DNA of 64,000 bases from M3007 sp031425155. GTDB taxonomy: Bacteria > Bacteroidota > Bacteroidia > Chitinophagales > Saprospiraceae. Positions 44,108 through 52,324 of the stretch are shown here, in pieces. The first letter of the stretch is position 1. The number at the start of each line of letters is the position of its first letter. Location of the stretch: assembly GCA_031425155.1 (NCBI GenBank), contig JANPIV010000035.1, positions 90,778 to 154,777 on the forward strand. Reading direction: 5' to 3'. Both the position numbers and the translations under genes were made by a program. The notes under the pieces are model-generated. The model searched no databases. It saw only the letters and a list, made by a program, of their open reading frames with translations, and was not told the origin of the DNA.

Positions 44108-45007
44108 TCACCGCCCACCCACATACCTCGCCCCCACGGAAAACGCCGAATAAGAACCTTTTTTAATATTAATGGCATCACTAAAAGCAGGTAAACCCTG
44201 CCAACCCACACTCACGCTCCATTGGGGATTGAACACCCATTGTGCCCCGGCACCGACGTTAACCAGCCAGTCCACCTGGCGCAAGCCCGCTTTGAAGCGT
44301 TTTTCAAAAGTGCTGATATAACCGGCGTTGCCAAATACATACAGTCTTTGCCCGGAAGCAGTGGTCAACAGGCGGCGAATTAAATAGGCATTCACCGGCA
44401 ATTCCCAGGTGGTCTGCTTGCGGTCGTCATTAGAGATTCTGACCTGCGGGCCAATCTGCCCAACCACGTACCAGCCCGGCGCAAAGAGCGTCGCATAATT
44501 GCCCTGCACGGAAAGGCGGGTCCGATCTTCGCCCAACAGAGCACGATTCTGTTGCGTAGCCACTGGAAAATACGCGCTGCCTTGCAGGGTAAATTCATAG
44601 TGTTCTATAAACGGCACATAACGCACCCGCATGCCCACTGCCGATAAAGTATGAGCGCCCACTCCCTGCACCGGGTCTTTGCCAAATACACCCAGCGGTC
44701 CGACTTCGGTGTCCGGGCCAAAACGCAGATTAGAAAAGAGAAAATCTACGCCCGCACTGAAGCGATTGCGGCGCGACATACCGCGTTGTAATTGAATCAG
44801 TTGGGTGCCTTGCGCCACGCGGTTGCCCAACGTGTCGGCGGGCCGATACGTCACAAAGGAGTTGAAAAAACCGATTTCCGTCTGGTTATCAGCGATCACG
44901 GGCGTGAGGCCGGGCGCGATGGCGAGGCCGAGGGAGTCGTTGGGGACGGTTTGGGCGTTGGCTAGCAGGGGGAATAGTGCGATAATAAAACAAAAGAAGG
45001 TTTTCAT
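44108..45007 (-). CDS. Outer-membrane beta-barrel protein, function unknown
   Basis: The ATG at 45007 gives 299 residues with a signal peptide (MKTFFCFIIALFPLLANAQ); 15 upstream codons in frame cross a palindrome and are excluded. The mature part has alternating amphipathic strands (HTLSAVGMRVRYVPFIEHYE, SVQGNYATLFAPGWYVVGQI, VDWLVNVGAGAQWVFN) and ends in the strand AFSVGARYVGGR, the profile of a 10-14 strand barrel such as transporter-like or PorP-like proteins. I do not recognise the family. It is convergent with the lipoprotein gene. Confidence 0.65.
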   Translation of the reverse strand: MKTFFCFIIALFPLLANAQTVPNDSLGLAIAPGLTPVIADNQTEIGFFNSFVTYRPADTLGNRVAQGTQLIQLQRGMSRRNRFSAGVDFLFSNLRFGPDTEVGPLGVFGKDPVQGVGAHTLSAVGMRVRYVPFIEHYEFTLQGSAYFPVATQQNRALLGEDRTRLSVQGNYATLFAPGWYVVGQIGPQVRISNDDRKQTTWELPVNAYLIRRLLTTASGQRLYVFGNAGYISTFEKRFKAGLRQVDWLVNVGAGAQWVFNPQWSVSVGWQGLPAFSDAINIKKGSYSAFSVGARYVGGR

Positions 45008-45021
45008 GTTTGAGTACGTTT

Positions 45022-45051
45022 TGTCATGTCGAGCACAGCCGAGACATGACA
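45022..45051. repeat. TGTCATGTC palindrome
   Basis: TGTCATGTC and GACATGACA flank GAGCACAGCCGA in the short gap between the DinB-like gene and the barrel gene. The TGTCAT ends resemble those of the 42181/46089/60572 element family. Confidence 0.45.
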
Positions 45052-45053
45052 CG

Positions 45054-45494
45054 CTAAATTAATCTTCGGTGATAATTGACCTGCCCCAGGTGATAATTCA
45101 AATGGCCGTACAAGTGCAAAAGCATGTGCATCATGGTCACGATTTTGCCGTTTTTCTCGGTTGGATAGTTGCCCGCCAAATCCTCTGCCGATAGTTTTTC
45201 CAACGCTTCTTTTATCACCTGAATAGTATCTTCTATGCTGGCAATCAATTGATTACGCGGCACATTTTTCAGGGCAAACTCCGCATCGCGGTCGCGTACG
45301 TAGCCGGTGTGGCCCAAAATGGTACCCACAAAATGGTTAAGATTGCCGAGCAGGTGCAGACAGAGATTCCCGGCAGAATTAGCAATATTACCGCGAATAA
45401 GCCAGATACTTTGCTCATCGGCATAGAGGTTGATTTCTTCGCGGAGTTTGCGCAGATCGCGCTCGTACAGTTCTACTAAAGTTGGTACTAACAT
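45054..45494 (-). CDS. DinB-superfamily (DUF1572-like) putative metal-binding protein
   Basis: A 146-residue four-helix-bundle protein of the DinB/YfiT-like superfamily. Candidate metal-binding histidines are in CLHLLGNLNHFVG (helix 2) and in MLLHLYGHLNYHLGQVNYH (helix 4). The family binds divalent metals; some members transfer thiols such as bacillithiol or mycothiol, and the window does encode the bacillithiol enzyme BshC. That link is inference only. The gene is co-directional with, and lies 46 bases upstream of, the beta-barrel gene. Confidence 0.8.
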   Translation of the reverse strand: MLVPTLVELYERDLRKLREEINLYADEQSIWLIRGNIANSAGNLCLHLLGNLNHFVGTILGHTGYVRDRDAEFALKNVPRNQLIASIEDTIQVIKEALEKLSAEDLAGNYPTEKNGKIVTMMHMLLHLYGHLNYHLGQVNYHRRLI

Positions 45495-45543
45495 AAGGCT
45501 TGATTTTGTTGCACGTTTTTGTAGGTTTGTGCGGGGGAGTTGC

Positions 45544-45551
45544 CAAAGGTA
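45544..45551 (-). promoter_or_regulatory. Candidate -7 box for the DinB-like gene
   Basis: On the minus strand TACCTTTG matches TAnnTTTG, 50 bases upstream of the start codon. No TTG at -33 is evident; a strong hairpin lies there instead. Confidence 0.35.
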
Positions 45552-45565
45552 TAGACGTATCGCGG

Positions 45566-45600
45566 TTTTCGCCGATCTAAATGCTTTTGATCGGCGAAAA
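45566..45600. repeat. Perfect hairpin TTTTCGCCGATC
   Basis: TTTTCGCCGATC and its exact complement surround an 11-base loop, 15 bases upstream of the -7 box of the DinB-like gene. It may be an operator or a small repeat; no T run makes it a terminator. Confidence 0.45.
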
Positions 45601-45659
45601 GTTGCCCAAAATCAGGTTTATACGGCTTGGCAAAAACATGGAAGGCCGACAAAAAAGCC

Positions 45660-45667
45660 TAATTTTG
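45660..45667 (+). promoter_or_regulatory. Candidate -7 box for the 94-residue gene
   Basis: TAATTTTG matches TAnnTTTG, 50 bases before the start codon at 45718. Confidence 0.4.
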
Positions 45668-45717
45668 CAATAACAACAAGTTGTTTTTTTATAAGTGAAA
45701 AATAAAAACTGCTGATA

Positions 45718-46002
45718 ATGGAAGCCATGCAATGCGAGATGCTGTCTTGGGAAGAAATAAAATCACATTATCCAGACGAATGGGTAGTGCTGGGAGACCC
45801 CATTTTTGAAGGAACACTGGCGGTGAAAGGTGCGGTTTTGGCGCACCATCCCGATAAACGAGTGGCGAGCATCGAAGGAGGCGAACGGCGGAAAGGGTTT
45901 AAATCTTTCACTTTGATTTTCACTGGCCAGGATCAACCAATTCGTCGAATTGGTCTGCTCCGTACTTTGCGTATTAAAGAAAGAACCCCTTCTTTTTCTT
46001 GA
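45718..46002 (+). CDS. Small conserved hypothetical protein, often partnered with a retropepsin-like protease
   Basis: A 94-residue soluble protein with the pattern LSWEEIKSHYPDEWVVLGDP, then GAVLAHHPDKRVA. I recall this family as small proteins in Bacteroidota and Cyanobacteria that are usually followed by a short aspartyl-protease-like gene. No such partner follows here: instead come a repeat element (46061-46186) and word repeats. The C-terminal residues (GLLRTLRIKERTPSFS) look less conserved. Function unknown. Confidence 0.6.
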   Translation: MEAMQCEMLSWEEIKSHYPDEWVVLGDPIFEGTLAVKGAVLAHHPDKRVASIEGGERRKGFKSFTLIFTGQDQPIRRIGLLRTLRIKERTPSFS

Positions 46003-46060
46003 AATAATGAAAAATGAGAATTTAAGGAAAATTAACAGTAGAATGTTAGACTTCTCACAC

Positions 46061-46186
46061 TGATGATATAGAAACCCCACTAATGTTGTGTCATTCAGAG
46101 GTGAAACCGATGAATCTGATTATTTTAAAAATTATAGTAAAAAGGTTTGTTAAGCCTCAGATTCATCGCTAACGCTCTGAATGACA
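46061..46186. repeat. TGTCATTCAGAG-ended inverted-repeat element, copy B
   Basis: The core at 46089-46186 has ends TGTCATTCAGAG and CTCTGAATGACA with inner arms GATGAATCTGA and TCAGATTCATC. Homology to copy C extends about 28 bases further left (TGATGATATAGAA). No coding potential. Confidence 0.7.
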
Positions 46187-46225
46187 AAAGATATAAATTA
46201 TGAATTATGAATTATTTAGAATAAT

Positions 46226-46288
46226 AGTAACCAATTAACTAATAAACCAATAACCAATCAACCAGTCAACTAATCAACCAATAACAAT
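46226..46288. repeat. Degenerate AACCAAT word repeat in the GMC oxidoreductase leader
   Basis: About eight degenerate units (AACCAATT, AACTAAT, AAACCAAT, AACCAATC, AACCAGTC, AACTAATC, AACCAAT) run up to 15 bases before the start codon at 46303. Similar words precede tolC, the HlyD gene and the EAD11-like gene. Confidence 0.6.
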
Positions 46289-46302
46289 TCAATCCACCCG
46301 CG

Positions 46303-47997
46303 ATGCACCTGAACATCCACGCCACCCCTGAACACACTTACGACGCCATCGTCATCGGCTCCGGCATGAGCGGCGGCTGGGCCGCCAAAGAATTGACCGA
46401 AAAAGGTCTGAAAACCCTCGTCCTGGAACGCGGGCGCATGGTTGAGCACGTCACTGACTACCCGACCGCTACGCTGGATGCCTGGCAAATGCCGCACCGG
46501 GGCCGCGTACCTTATGCCGATCGGCAGGCGGCTCCCATGCAGAGCAAGGTCTATAATTACCACGAGGGCAGCAAGCATTTCTTTGTCCGCGATGTGGATC
46601 ACCCATTCCAGCAAGTAAAGCCATTCGACTGGATTCGCGGCTACCACGTCGGCGGGCGTTCTATTCTGTGGGGCAAACAAACCTACCGCTGGAGCGACCT
46701 CGATTTTGAGGCCAATGCCAAAGACGGCTATGGCGTGGACTGGCCGATTCGCTACGCCGATATTGCGCCGTGGTATAGTTATGTCGAGAAATTCGCCGGT
46801 ATTAGTGGTTCCGTAGAGCACCTGGATGTGCTGCCGGACAGCGAATTTCTGCCGCCGATGGAGATGAACGTACTAGAAAAACACGTTGCCCAACGCATTA
46901 AAGAACACTATAAAGACGAGCGCCGCATGATTATCGGGCGGGTGGCCCACCTCACTGTACCGCACAATGGACGCGGAGCATGTCAATACCGCAATCGCTG
47001 CGAACGCGGCTGTCCATACGGGGCGTATTTTAGTAGTAATTCTTCTACTTTGCCCGCTGCCAAAGCCACTGGTAACTTGACGATTCGCCCTTTTTCCGTA
47101 GTACATTCTATTATCTATGATGAAAAAACGCAAAAAGCGAGCGGCGTAAAAATTATTGATACCGAGACGATGCAGACTTATGATTATTACGCTAAAATCA
47201 TTTTCTGCAATGCCTCCACGTTGGGAACGGCGGCTATTCTGATGAACTCTACTTCTACGCGTTTTCCAAATGGCCTCGGCAACGATAGCGGACAACTTGG
47301 TCACAACCTGATGGATCACCACTACGGCGTGGGGGCGTATGGCGATAGCGATGATTTCTCGGAATTTTACACCTATGGCAATCGTCCGAATGGCACCTAT
47401 ATTCCGCGTTTCCGCAATGTAAATGGCAGTACCCCACGTGATTACGTACGCGGATTTGGTTATCAGGGTGGCGGCGGCAGGAACCGTTCCAGCGACGACG
47501 ACGGCATTGGCGCGACGCTCAAAGCCAACCTGACCGAACCCGGCAAATGGGGTTTTGGCATTGGCTCCTGGGGCGAACACCTGCCTTATTTTGAAAATAA
47601 AGCAACCCTCAACTACAACCAGAAAGATAAATGGGGTCTGCCTACGCTGGATATTGATTGCGAATTCAAGGAAAATGAACGCCTGATGCGTAAAGACATG
47701 ATGAACGATGCCGCCGAAATGCTGGAAGCGGCTGGCTTGAAGAACATTGGCACGTATGATGATTCCCCGGCACCGGGCTTTTGCATCCACGAGATGGGCA
47801 CCGCGCGCATGGGTCGCGATCCAAAGACGTCTGTATTAAATGCGCATAACCAAATGCACAGCTGCAAAAACGTGTTCGTCAGCGACGGGGCGTGTATGGC
47901 TTCCAATGGCGTAGTAAATCCATCATTGACCTACATGGCTTTGACGGCGCGGGCGGTAGATTTTGCAGTAGAGGAACTGAAACGCGGTAATTTGTAG
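46303..47997 (+). CDS. GMC-family FAD-dependent oxidoreductase
   Basis: A 564-residue protein of the glucose-methanol-choline family. The N-terminal FAD site is DAIVIGSGMSGGWAAKELTE (16-35), with GGRSILWGKQTYRWSD as the FAD loop, and the C-terminal domain has MGTARMGRDPKTSVLN, NVFVSDGACMASNGVVNPSL and TYMALTARAVDFA. A Cys-rich patch (CQYRNRCERGCPYGAYF) is typical of the gluconate/2-keto-sugar dehydrogenase-like branch, which normally has a small subunit 3 partner; I do not see one here. No signal peptide is apparent. Sugar or alcohol oxidation is inferred. A K+ channel gene starts 2 bases after the stop codon. Confidence 0.9.
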   Translation: MHLNIHATPEHTYDAIVIGSGMSGGWAAKELTEKGLKTLVLERGRMVEHVTDYPTATLDAWQMPHRGRVPYADRQAAPMQSKVYNYHEGSKHFFVRDVDHPFQQVKPFDWIRGYHVGGRSILWGKQTYRWSDLDFEANAKDGYGVDWPIRYADIAPWYSYVEKFAGISGSVEHLDVLPDSEFLPPMEMNVLEKHVAQRIKEHYKDERRMIIGRVAHLTVPHNGRGACQYRNRCERGCPYGAYFSSNSSTLPAAKATGNLTIRPFSVVHSIIYDEKTQKASGVKIIDTETMQTYDYYAKIIFCNASTLGTAAILMNSTSTRFPNGLGNDSGQLGHNLMDHHYGVGAYGDSDDFSEFYTYGNRPNGTYIPRFRNVNGSTPRDYVRGFGYQGGGGRNRSSDDDGIGATLKANLTEPGKWGFGIGSWGEHLPYFENKATLNYNQKDKWGLPTLDIDCEFKENERLMRKDMMNDAAEMLEAAGLKNIGTYDDSPAPGFCIHEMGTARMGRDPKTSVLNAHNQMHSCKNVFVSDGACMASNGVVNPSLTYMALTARAVDFAVEELKRGNL

Positions 47998-47999
47998 TT

Positions 48000-48860
48000 A
48001 TGCAAACTGGCAATTTCATTCATTTTGTCTTGTTTTTTTTGCGGTTGCCAGCCAGCAGCCACTTGCACAGCCGACGGTACTGGCGCATGACCGCTGTGTT
48101 GCGGCGTTTCCGTACTGCGCTGTTGCTGATGCTCAGTTCCATATTGGTCGGTATGCTGGGTTATGTCTGGATTGAAGACTATCCCTGGCTGGATGCCTAT
48201 TACATGGCGGTCATTACGTTGGCTTCGGTCGGTTTTGGGGAGGTACACCCGCTGAGTACAGCGGGCAGAATCTTCACCACGCTGCTGATTTTATTCAATG
48301 TCGGTCTATTTGCCTACTCTATTTCTACCATCACTAGCATATTTGCCGAAGGCGGTTTTCATAAATTAATTAGTGAATTTCGGATGAATAAACGCATAGA
48401 AAACCTGGAAAACCACACCATTGTGTGCGGTTACGGTCGCCACGGCAGCGAAGTGGCTTTGGAATTGACCAAGCAGAATATTCCCTTTGTCATCATCGAA
48501 CACCACGCGGATAAAATAGAACGCCTGCGCACAGAAACCCACTACCTTTTTGTAGAAGGCGATGCTACGCACGATGAAGTGCTCGCCGAAGCCAGCATCG
48601 CTCAGGCTGCTGCGTTGGTGATTACCCTGCCCGACGATGCCAATAATTTATTTATAACGCTGTCGGCCCGGCAAATCAACCCTGATTTACGGATCATCAG
48701 CCGCGCCAATGGTCCGGCGGATGAGGTGAAAATACGCCGCGCGGGAGCCGACGAAACGGTGGTGCCGGAGCGCATCGGCGGCTTTTATATGGCCAGTTTA
48801 GTCAGCAAACCGGAAGTGGTGGATTTTTCCAAACTGTTTTCTAAAATAGGTTCCGGGTAA
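48000..48860 (+). CDS. Potassium channel with RCK/TrkA-N domain
   Basis: A 286-residue ion channel: two membrane helices (about 38-58 and 88-115) around a pore with the filter TLASVGFGE (75-81; TVGYG-like) and a C-terminal TrkA-N/RCK domain starting ENHTIVCGYGRHGSEVALEL (nucleotide-binding glycines) and ending near ADETVVPERIGG. The family gates K+ flow in response to nucleotides or ions. The first 29 residues are unusual, so ATG at 48087 is an alternative start. The start codon is 2 bases after the GMC oxidoreductase stop codon, so the genes are probably co-transcribed and translationally coupled. Confidence 0.87.
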   Translation: MQTGNFIHFVLFFLRLPASSHLHSRRYWRMTAVLRRFRTALLLMLSSILVGMLGYVWIEDYPWLDAYYMAVITLASVGFGEVHPLSTAGRIFTTLLILFNVGLFAYSISTITSIFAEGGFHKLISEFRMNKRIENLENHTIVCGYGRHGSEVALELTKQNIPFVIIEHHADKIERLRTETHYLFVEGDATHDEVLAEASIAQAAALVITLPDDANNLFITLSARQINPDLRIISRANGPADEVKIRRAGADETVVPERIGGFYMASLVSKPEVVDFSKLFSKIGSG

Positions 48861-48874
48861 CCTCTTTTTTGAAA

Positions 48875-48946
48875 TGTCCTGGTGAGTACAGCAAAACATC
48901 TGATAAAAAGTTGATTATCAGGTATCTCGCTGTACTCATCGGAACA
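48875..48946. repeat. Small element with TGTcCtGgTGAGTACAGC ends
   Basis: An 18-bp imperfect terminal inverted repeat (48875-48892 and 48929-48946, differing only by transitions) encloses a second hairpin CTGATAA/TTATCAG. It lies between the channel gene and the convergent TonB receptor gene. Confidence 0.5.
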
Positions 48947-49031
48947 AATCAGTTATGTCTGGCATACCTTTGATAAATCGTTGTAATGCACATATAGAAT
49001 GAGGCATGCCACACTTTTCTCAACATTCTCG

Positions 49032-52000
49032 TTAGAAACTATATCGCAATCCTACTTGCAGCTGCCAGCGAGAAGCCAGGCTGAAATCATTGACAAAGGT
49101 GGTTTGCAGGTTTGGATCGTAGAACGTGTAAGTCGGCTGCTGGTTGGCCACCGACACCGCCAGCGGTTGCACCAAGCCAGTTTGGGTGGCGAATTGCCGT
49201 ACTCCCCACCTGGAACTGATGAGGTTGCCGACATTCAGAATATCAATACTCAATTGTAGGCTTTGTGCCTTGGGCAGCAGCAGGTCTTGCAAAATGCGCA
49301 CGTCCCAACGGCTGTACCATGGGCTGAGAGCGGCATATTTCTCGGCGTACGCTCCACGATTTTCATTTAAATAATCATCCTGAGCAATGTAACGCTTCAG
49401 GGCACCACGTTGGGCAGTTTGGGAGGCGGCGTCCCCACTGAAATTCATCTGATCCACTTGCACATCGGTGGGGATAAAAAGCAAGTCATTCAGGCCGGAT
49501 CCGTCATTGTTCAGGTCGCCCGCATAGGTGTAACTGTACCGTCCGCCTTGCACGTATTCGCTGAACAGGGCTACCGAAGTAGCAAATTTACCGTAGGTAA
49601 AACGCTTCATGGCGGAAATTACGACGCGATGTTTGTTGCCATATAAAGAAGGTGCCAGTTCGGGCGTGTTGGTATTCAATATGTTAGCCGGGTTACGGTC
49701 GTAAGCGTCCGAAGAAATTTCGGCATCAATTGAAGCCGCATCTTTAGCATCCAGGTAGTTGTATCCCACTTGCACCATCGAGCCGTCTTTCCAGGTTTTA
49801 GTCAGTTGCAACGTTGCATTGAATGACGAGCCAACGTCCGTATTCGTAAACACGTAGGCATTAGTGGGCGCACCAAATACGGTAACGCGGTCGCTGGCTA
49901 GATAAATCGGACGATTATCCGCTCCATCCAGACGGCCAGTAGGCGTCTTCAGACCATAGTTGCGCACCATCATCGCATTGACGTCTTTAGTGTACACCAA
50001 ATCCACGGTGGCGACCAGGCCACGGCCAAACTTCTGATCCAGGCCTAGATTGGAGCGCCAGACCTGCGGAAACTTAAAGTCGGGATCCGTTACGCAGTAA
50101 AAGAAAAAGTTCGGATTGGCCACCTGGTTGCCGATCCAGACAAACGGAAAACGGCCTGTGAACAGCCCGGAGCCGCCGCGCAACACGGTCGAACGGTTGC
50201 CTCTTACATCATAATTAAAGCCCACGCGTGGCGAGAACAGCGGTTTTTGGTCGGGCAATTTAGTATGATCAAACGTAATGGGCTGCGCATTGGCATCAGA
50301 GTAAACGATAGTAGAATCATAGCAGCAGTTGCGGGCGATATTTTCCCTGATTTTTTCCGGCGTATTGAAATACAGCGGCAAGTCGGCACGCAAGCCGACC
50401 GTGACGGTCAGTTTTTTGCCGAACTCGTATTCATCCTGGGCATAAAAGGCGGCTTGCCCGAGGTTGGTTTCTGCCAAGGCCCAAGTGTTATTAGCATTAT
50501 TGTTGGTAAAAGCATCACGGGCGGCCTGTACTTCGGCGTCGAAAGCACCAGAATTGATGAACTGTGCGAAAGTATCGATGGCCACATCGCCGAAAAAGAC
50601 CCGGCTGCCATAACCAGTCAGGTTGAAGGAGTTGTCGAAATCGAACCGCTCCAGGCTGGCACCGATCGTAATAGTGTGCTTACCAGCGTAAATATTAAAG
50701 TTGTCATTGATTTGAAAAACGTTCTGGTCCAGCCGGTTGTTGATCGAGAATGGCTCATGCCCGGCTATGATGTAACGGTTGCCGCCCTTGCCGATGTTCA
50801 GCACCGGGAACGGCTCCGAAAACGGGTCGCGGGCATCGCGGAAAGCGGTGAAGCCCGCCTGAAATTTGTTGGCAAAGCGGTTGCCGAACAGCGATTTCAA
50901 CTCAGCCAGGCCCGAATATATCTTGTTGTCGATGCGATAGCCGGAGTTGAAGAACTGCAGGGTCGTCACATCCGGACCACGACGGCCGATGGCGGAGGGG
51001 TGGGCCGGTTTTTCGCGGGAGGCATCGAGGAAGTTGCCGGTCAGGGTCAGCGTGTGGCCGCTGGCGATGTTCCAGTCAAGTTTCAGCAAGCCCTTTTGGT
51101 TGTCGGTATTGTGCTTGTAGTTTTCGTAAGGGCCGGTGGCGTAGCCATAACGCGATTGCAGTAGGCTGGATACCATTTGGAGATCGGAGGCCAGCACCCG
51201 CGCTTCATTGTCGTCACCACTGCCGCGATTGGCCACGAAATTGGAACCCAAGTCCGAACGACGTTCTACTTCCAGGTTGATAAAAAAGAACAGCTTGTCC
51301 TTGATGAGGGGACCGCCGAAGCTGAATCCGGTCTGTAACTGGCGCAAATCGCCCCGGAACACATCCTGGCCGTCTACCTTGGTACCGATCATGTCCTTAT
51401 TTCGGTAAAACCCAAAGACGGTGCCGCTGAACTTGTTGGTGCCGGATTTGGTGACGGCGTTGACCGAAGCCCCCGTAAAGCCTGCCTGGGTCACGTCGTA
51501 GGGAGCGATGGACACGTTGATCTGGTCAATAGCGTCCAGCGAAATTGGCTGCGCATCGGCCTGGCCACCTGGCGTGGCAGCATCCAGACCGAATGGGTTG
51601 TTGAAAATCGTGCCGTCTACCGTGTAGTTGTTGAACTGGTCATTGCGGCCGCCAAAACTGCCGCCTTCCGCCGACATCGGCACCAACCGGGTGAAATCCG
51701 CGCTGGAACGGGTGATGGTCGGTAGCGTGCGTAATTGCTCGCTGGTGACGCTCGCACCGGCTCCGTTGGCGCGGGTGTTGGCGGTGCCGACCACTTCCAC
51801 ACTGCTGAGTGTGGTGCTGGCATCCTGGAGGCTGAAATTCTGGACGTACTTTTGGCCCAATTGCAAACTCGGCAGGGTTAATTCATCATTAGTGTAGCCA
51901 GTAGCACTGGCACTGAGCCGATAGGGGCCGCCGATGCGGACGTTCGGCAGGTTGTAGCGACCATCTGCGCGCGTCGTGACGCCGTAGTTGGTACCCGAAG

Positions 52001-52151
52001 GGACGTGCGTAGCCACTACAGTGGCCCCAGGCACGATTTCGCCTTTTGCATCAATAACAACGCCGGTGAGTGCGGCGGTAGTGACTTGAGCAAACGACAT
52101 AGAGATACTAACGGTACTGAATAGCACCAAAAGGGTAATAAAACGCTTCAT
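49032..52151 (-). CDS. Oar-like TonB-dependent receptor with N-terminal carboxypeptidase-regulatory domain
   Basis: A 1039-residue outer-membrane receptor: signal peptide (MKRFITLLVLFSTVSISMSFAQ), a carboxypeptidase-regulatory-like domain (LTGVVIDAKGEIVPGATVVA, about 27-110), a plug domain (about 120-235 with LPTITRSSADFTRLVP and LDAIDQINVSIAPYDVTQAG), and a long barrel ending in the aromatic WQLQVGLRYSF. This layout is the Oar type, distinct from SusC; it has no SusD partner here. Such receptors are linked to export or uptake of large substrates in Bacteroidota and Myxococcota. The ligand is unknown. Confidence 0.9.
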   Translation of the reverse strand: MKRFITLLVLFSTVSISMSFAQVTTAALTGVVIDAKGEIVPGATVVATHVPSGTNYGVTTRADGRYNLPNVRIGGPYRLSASATGYTNDELTLPSLQLGQKYVQNFSLQDASTTLSSVEVVGTANTRANGAGASVTSEQLRTLPTITRSSADFTRLVPMSAEGGSFGGRNDQFNNYTVDGTIFNNPFGLDAATPGGQADAQPISLDAIDQINVSIAPYDVTQAGFTGASVNAVTKSGTNKFSGTVFGFYRNKDMIGTKVDGQDVFRGDLRQLQTGFSFGGPLIKDKLFFFINLEVERRSDLGSNFVANRGSGDDNEARVLASDLQMVSSLLQSRYGYATGPYENYKHNTDNQKGLLKLDWNIASGHTLTLTGNFLDASREKPAHPSAIGRRGPDVTTLQFFNSGYRIDNKIYSGLAELKSLFGNRFANKFQAGFTAFRDARDPFSEPFPVLNIGKGGNRYIIAGHEPFSINNRLDQNVFQINDNFNIYAGKHTITIGASLERFDFDNSFNLTGYGSRVFFGDVAIDTFAQFINSGAFDAEVQAARDAFTNNNANNTWALAETNLGQAAFYAQDEYEFGKKLTVTVGLRADLPLYFNTPEKIRENIARNCCYDSTIVYSDANAQPITFDHTKLPDQKPLFSPRVGFNYDVRGNRSTVLRGGSGLFTGRFPFVWIGNQVANPNFFFYCVTDPDFKFPQVWRSNLGLDQKFGRGLVATVDLVYTKDVNAMMVRNYGLKTPTGRLDGADNRPIYLASDRVTVFGAPTNAYVFTNTDVGSSFNATLQLTKTWKDGSMVQVGYNYLDAKDAASIDAEISSDAYDRNPANILNTNTPELAPSLYGNKHRVVISAMKRFTYGKFATSVALFSEYVQGGRYSYTYAGDLNNDGSGLNDLLFIPTDVQVDQMNFSGDAASQTAQRGALKRYIAQDDYLNENRGAYAEKYAALSPWYSRWDVRILQDLLLPKAQSLQLSIDILNVGNLISSRWGVRQFATQTGLVQPLAVSVANQQPTYTFYDPNLQTTFVNDFSLASRWQLQVGLRYSF

Positions 52152-52185
52152 ATTATAGAAAATGGGTTGGTGACTCGTCTAAACA

Positions 52186-52193
52186 CAAAAGTA
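52186..52193 (-). promoter_or_regulatory. Candidate -7 box for the Oar-like receptor
   Basis: On the minus strand TACTTTTG matches TAnnTTTG, 35 bases upstream of the start codon. A TTTG lies 14 bases further upstream, closer than usual. Confidence 0.4.
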
Positions 52194-52324
52194 GCTGTAA
52201 ATTAACACAAACTTTATGTAGGCCAATGTTAAGTTTTACGGCTGGGCAGGAAGAGAAGTGTTGAAGAAAATTTCTTTCTTTGCGCTACGGCGTACTCCTT
52301 TTTCACCTGCTTATTTCTTTTCTT

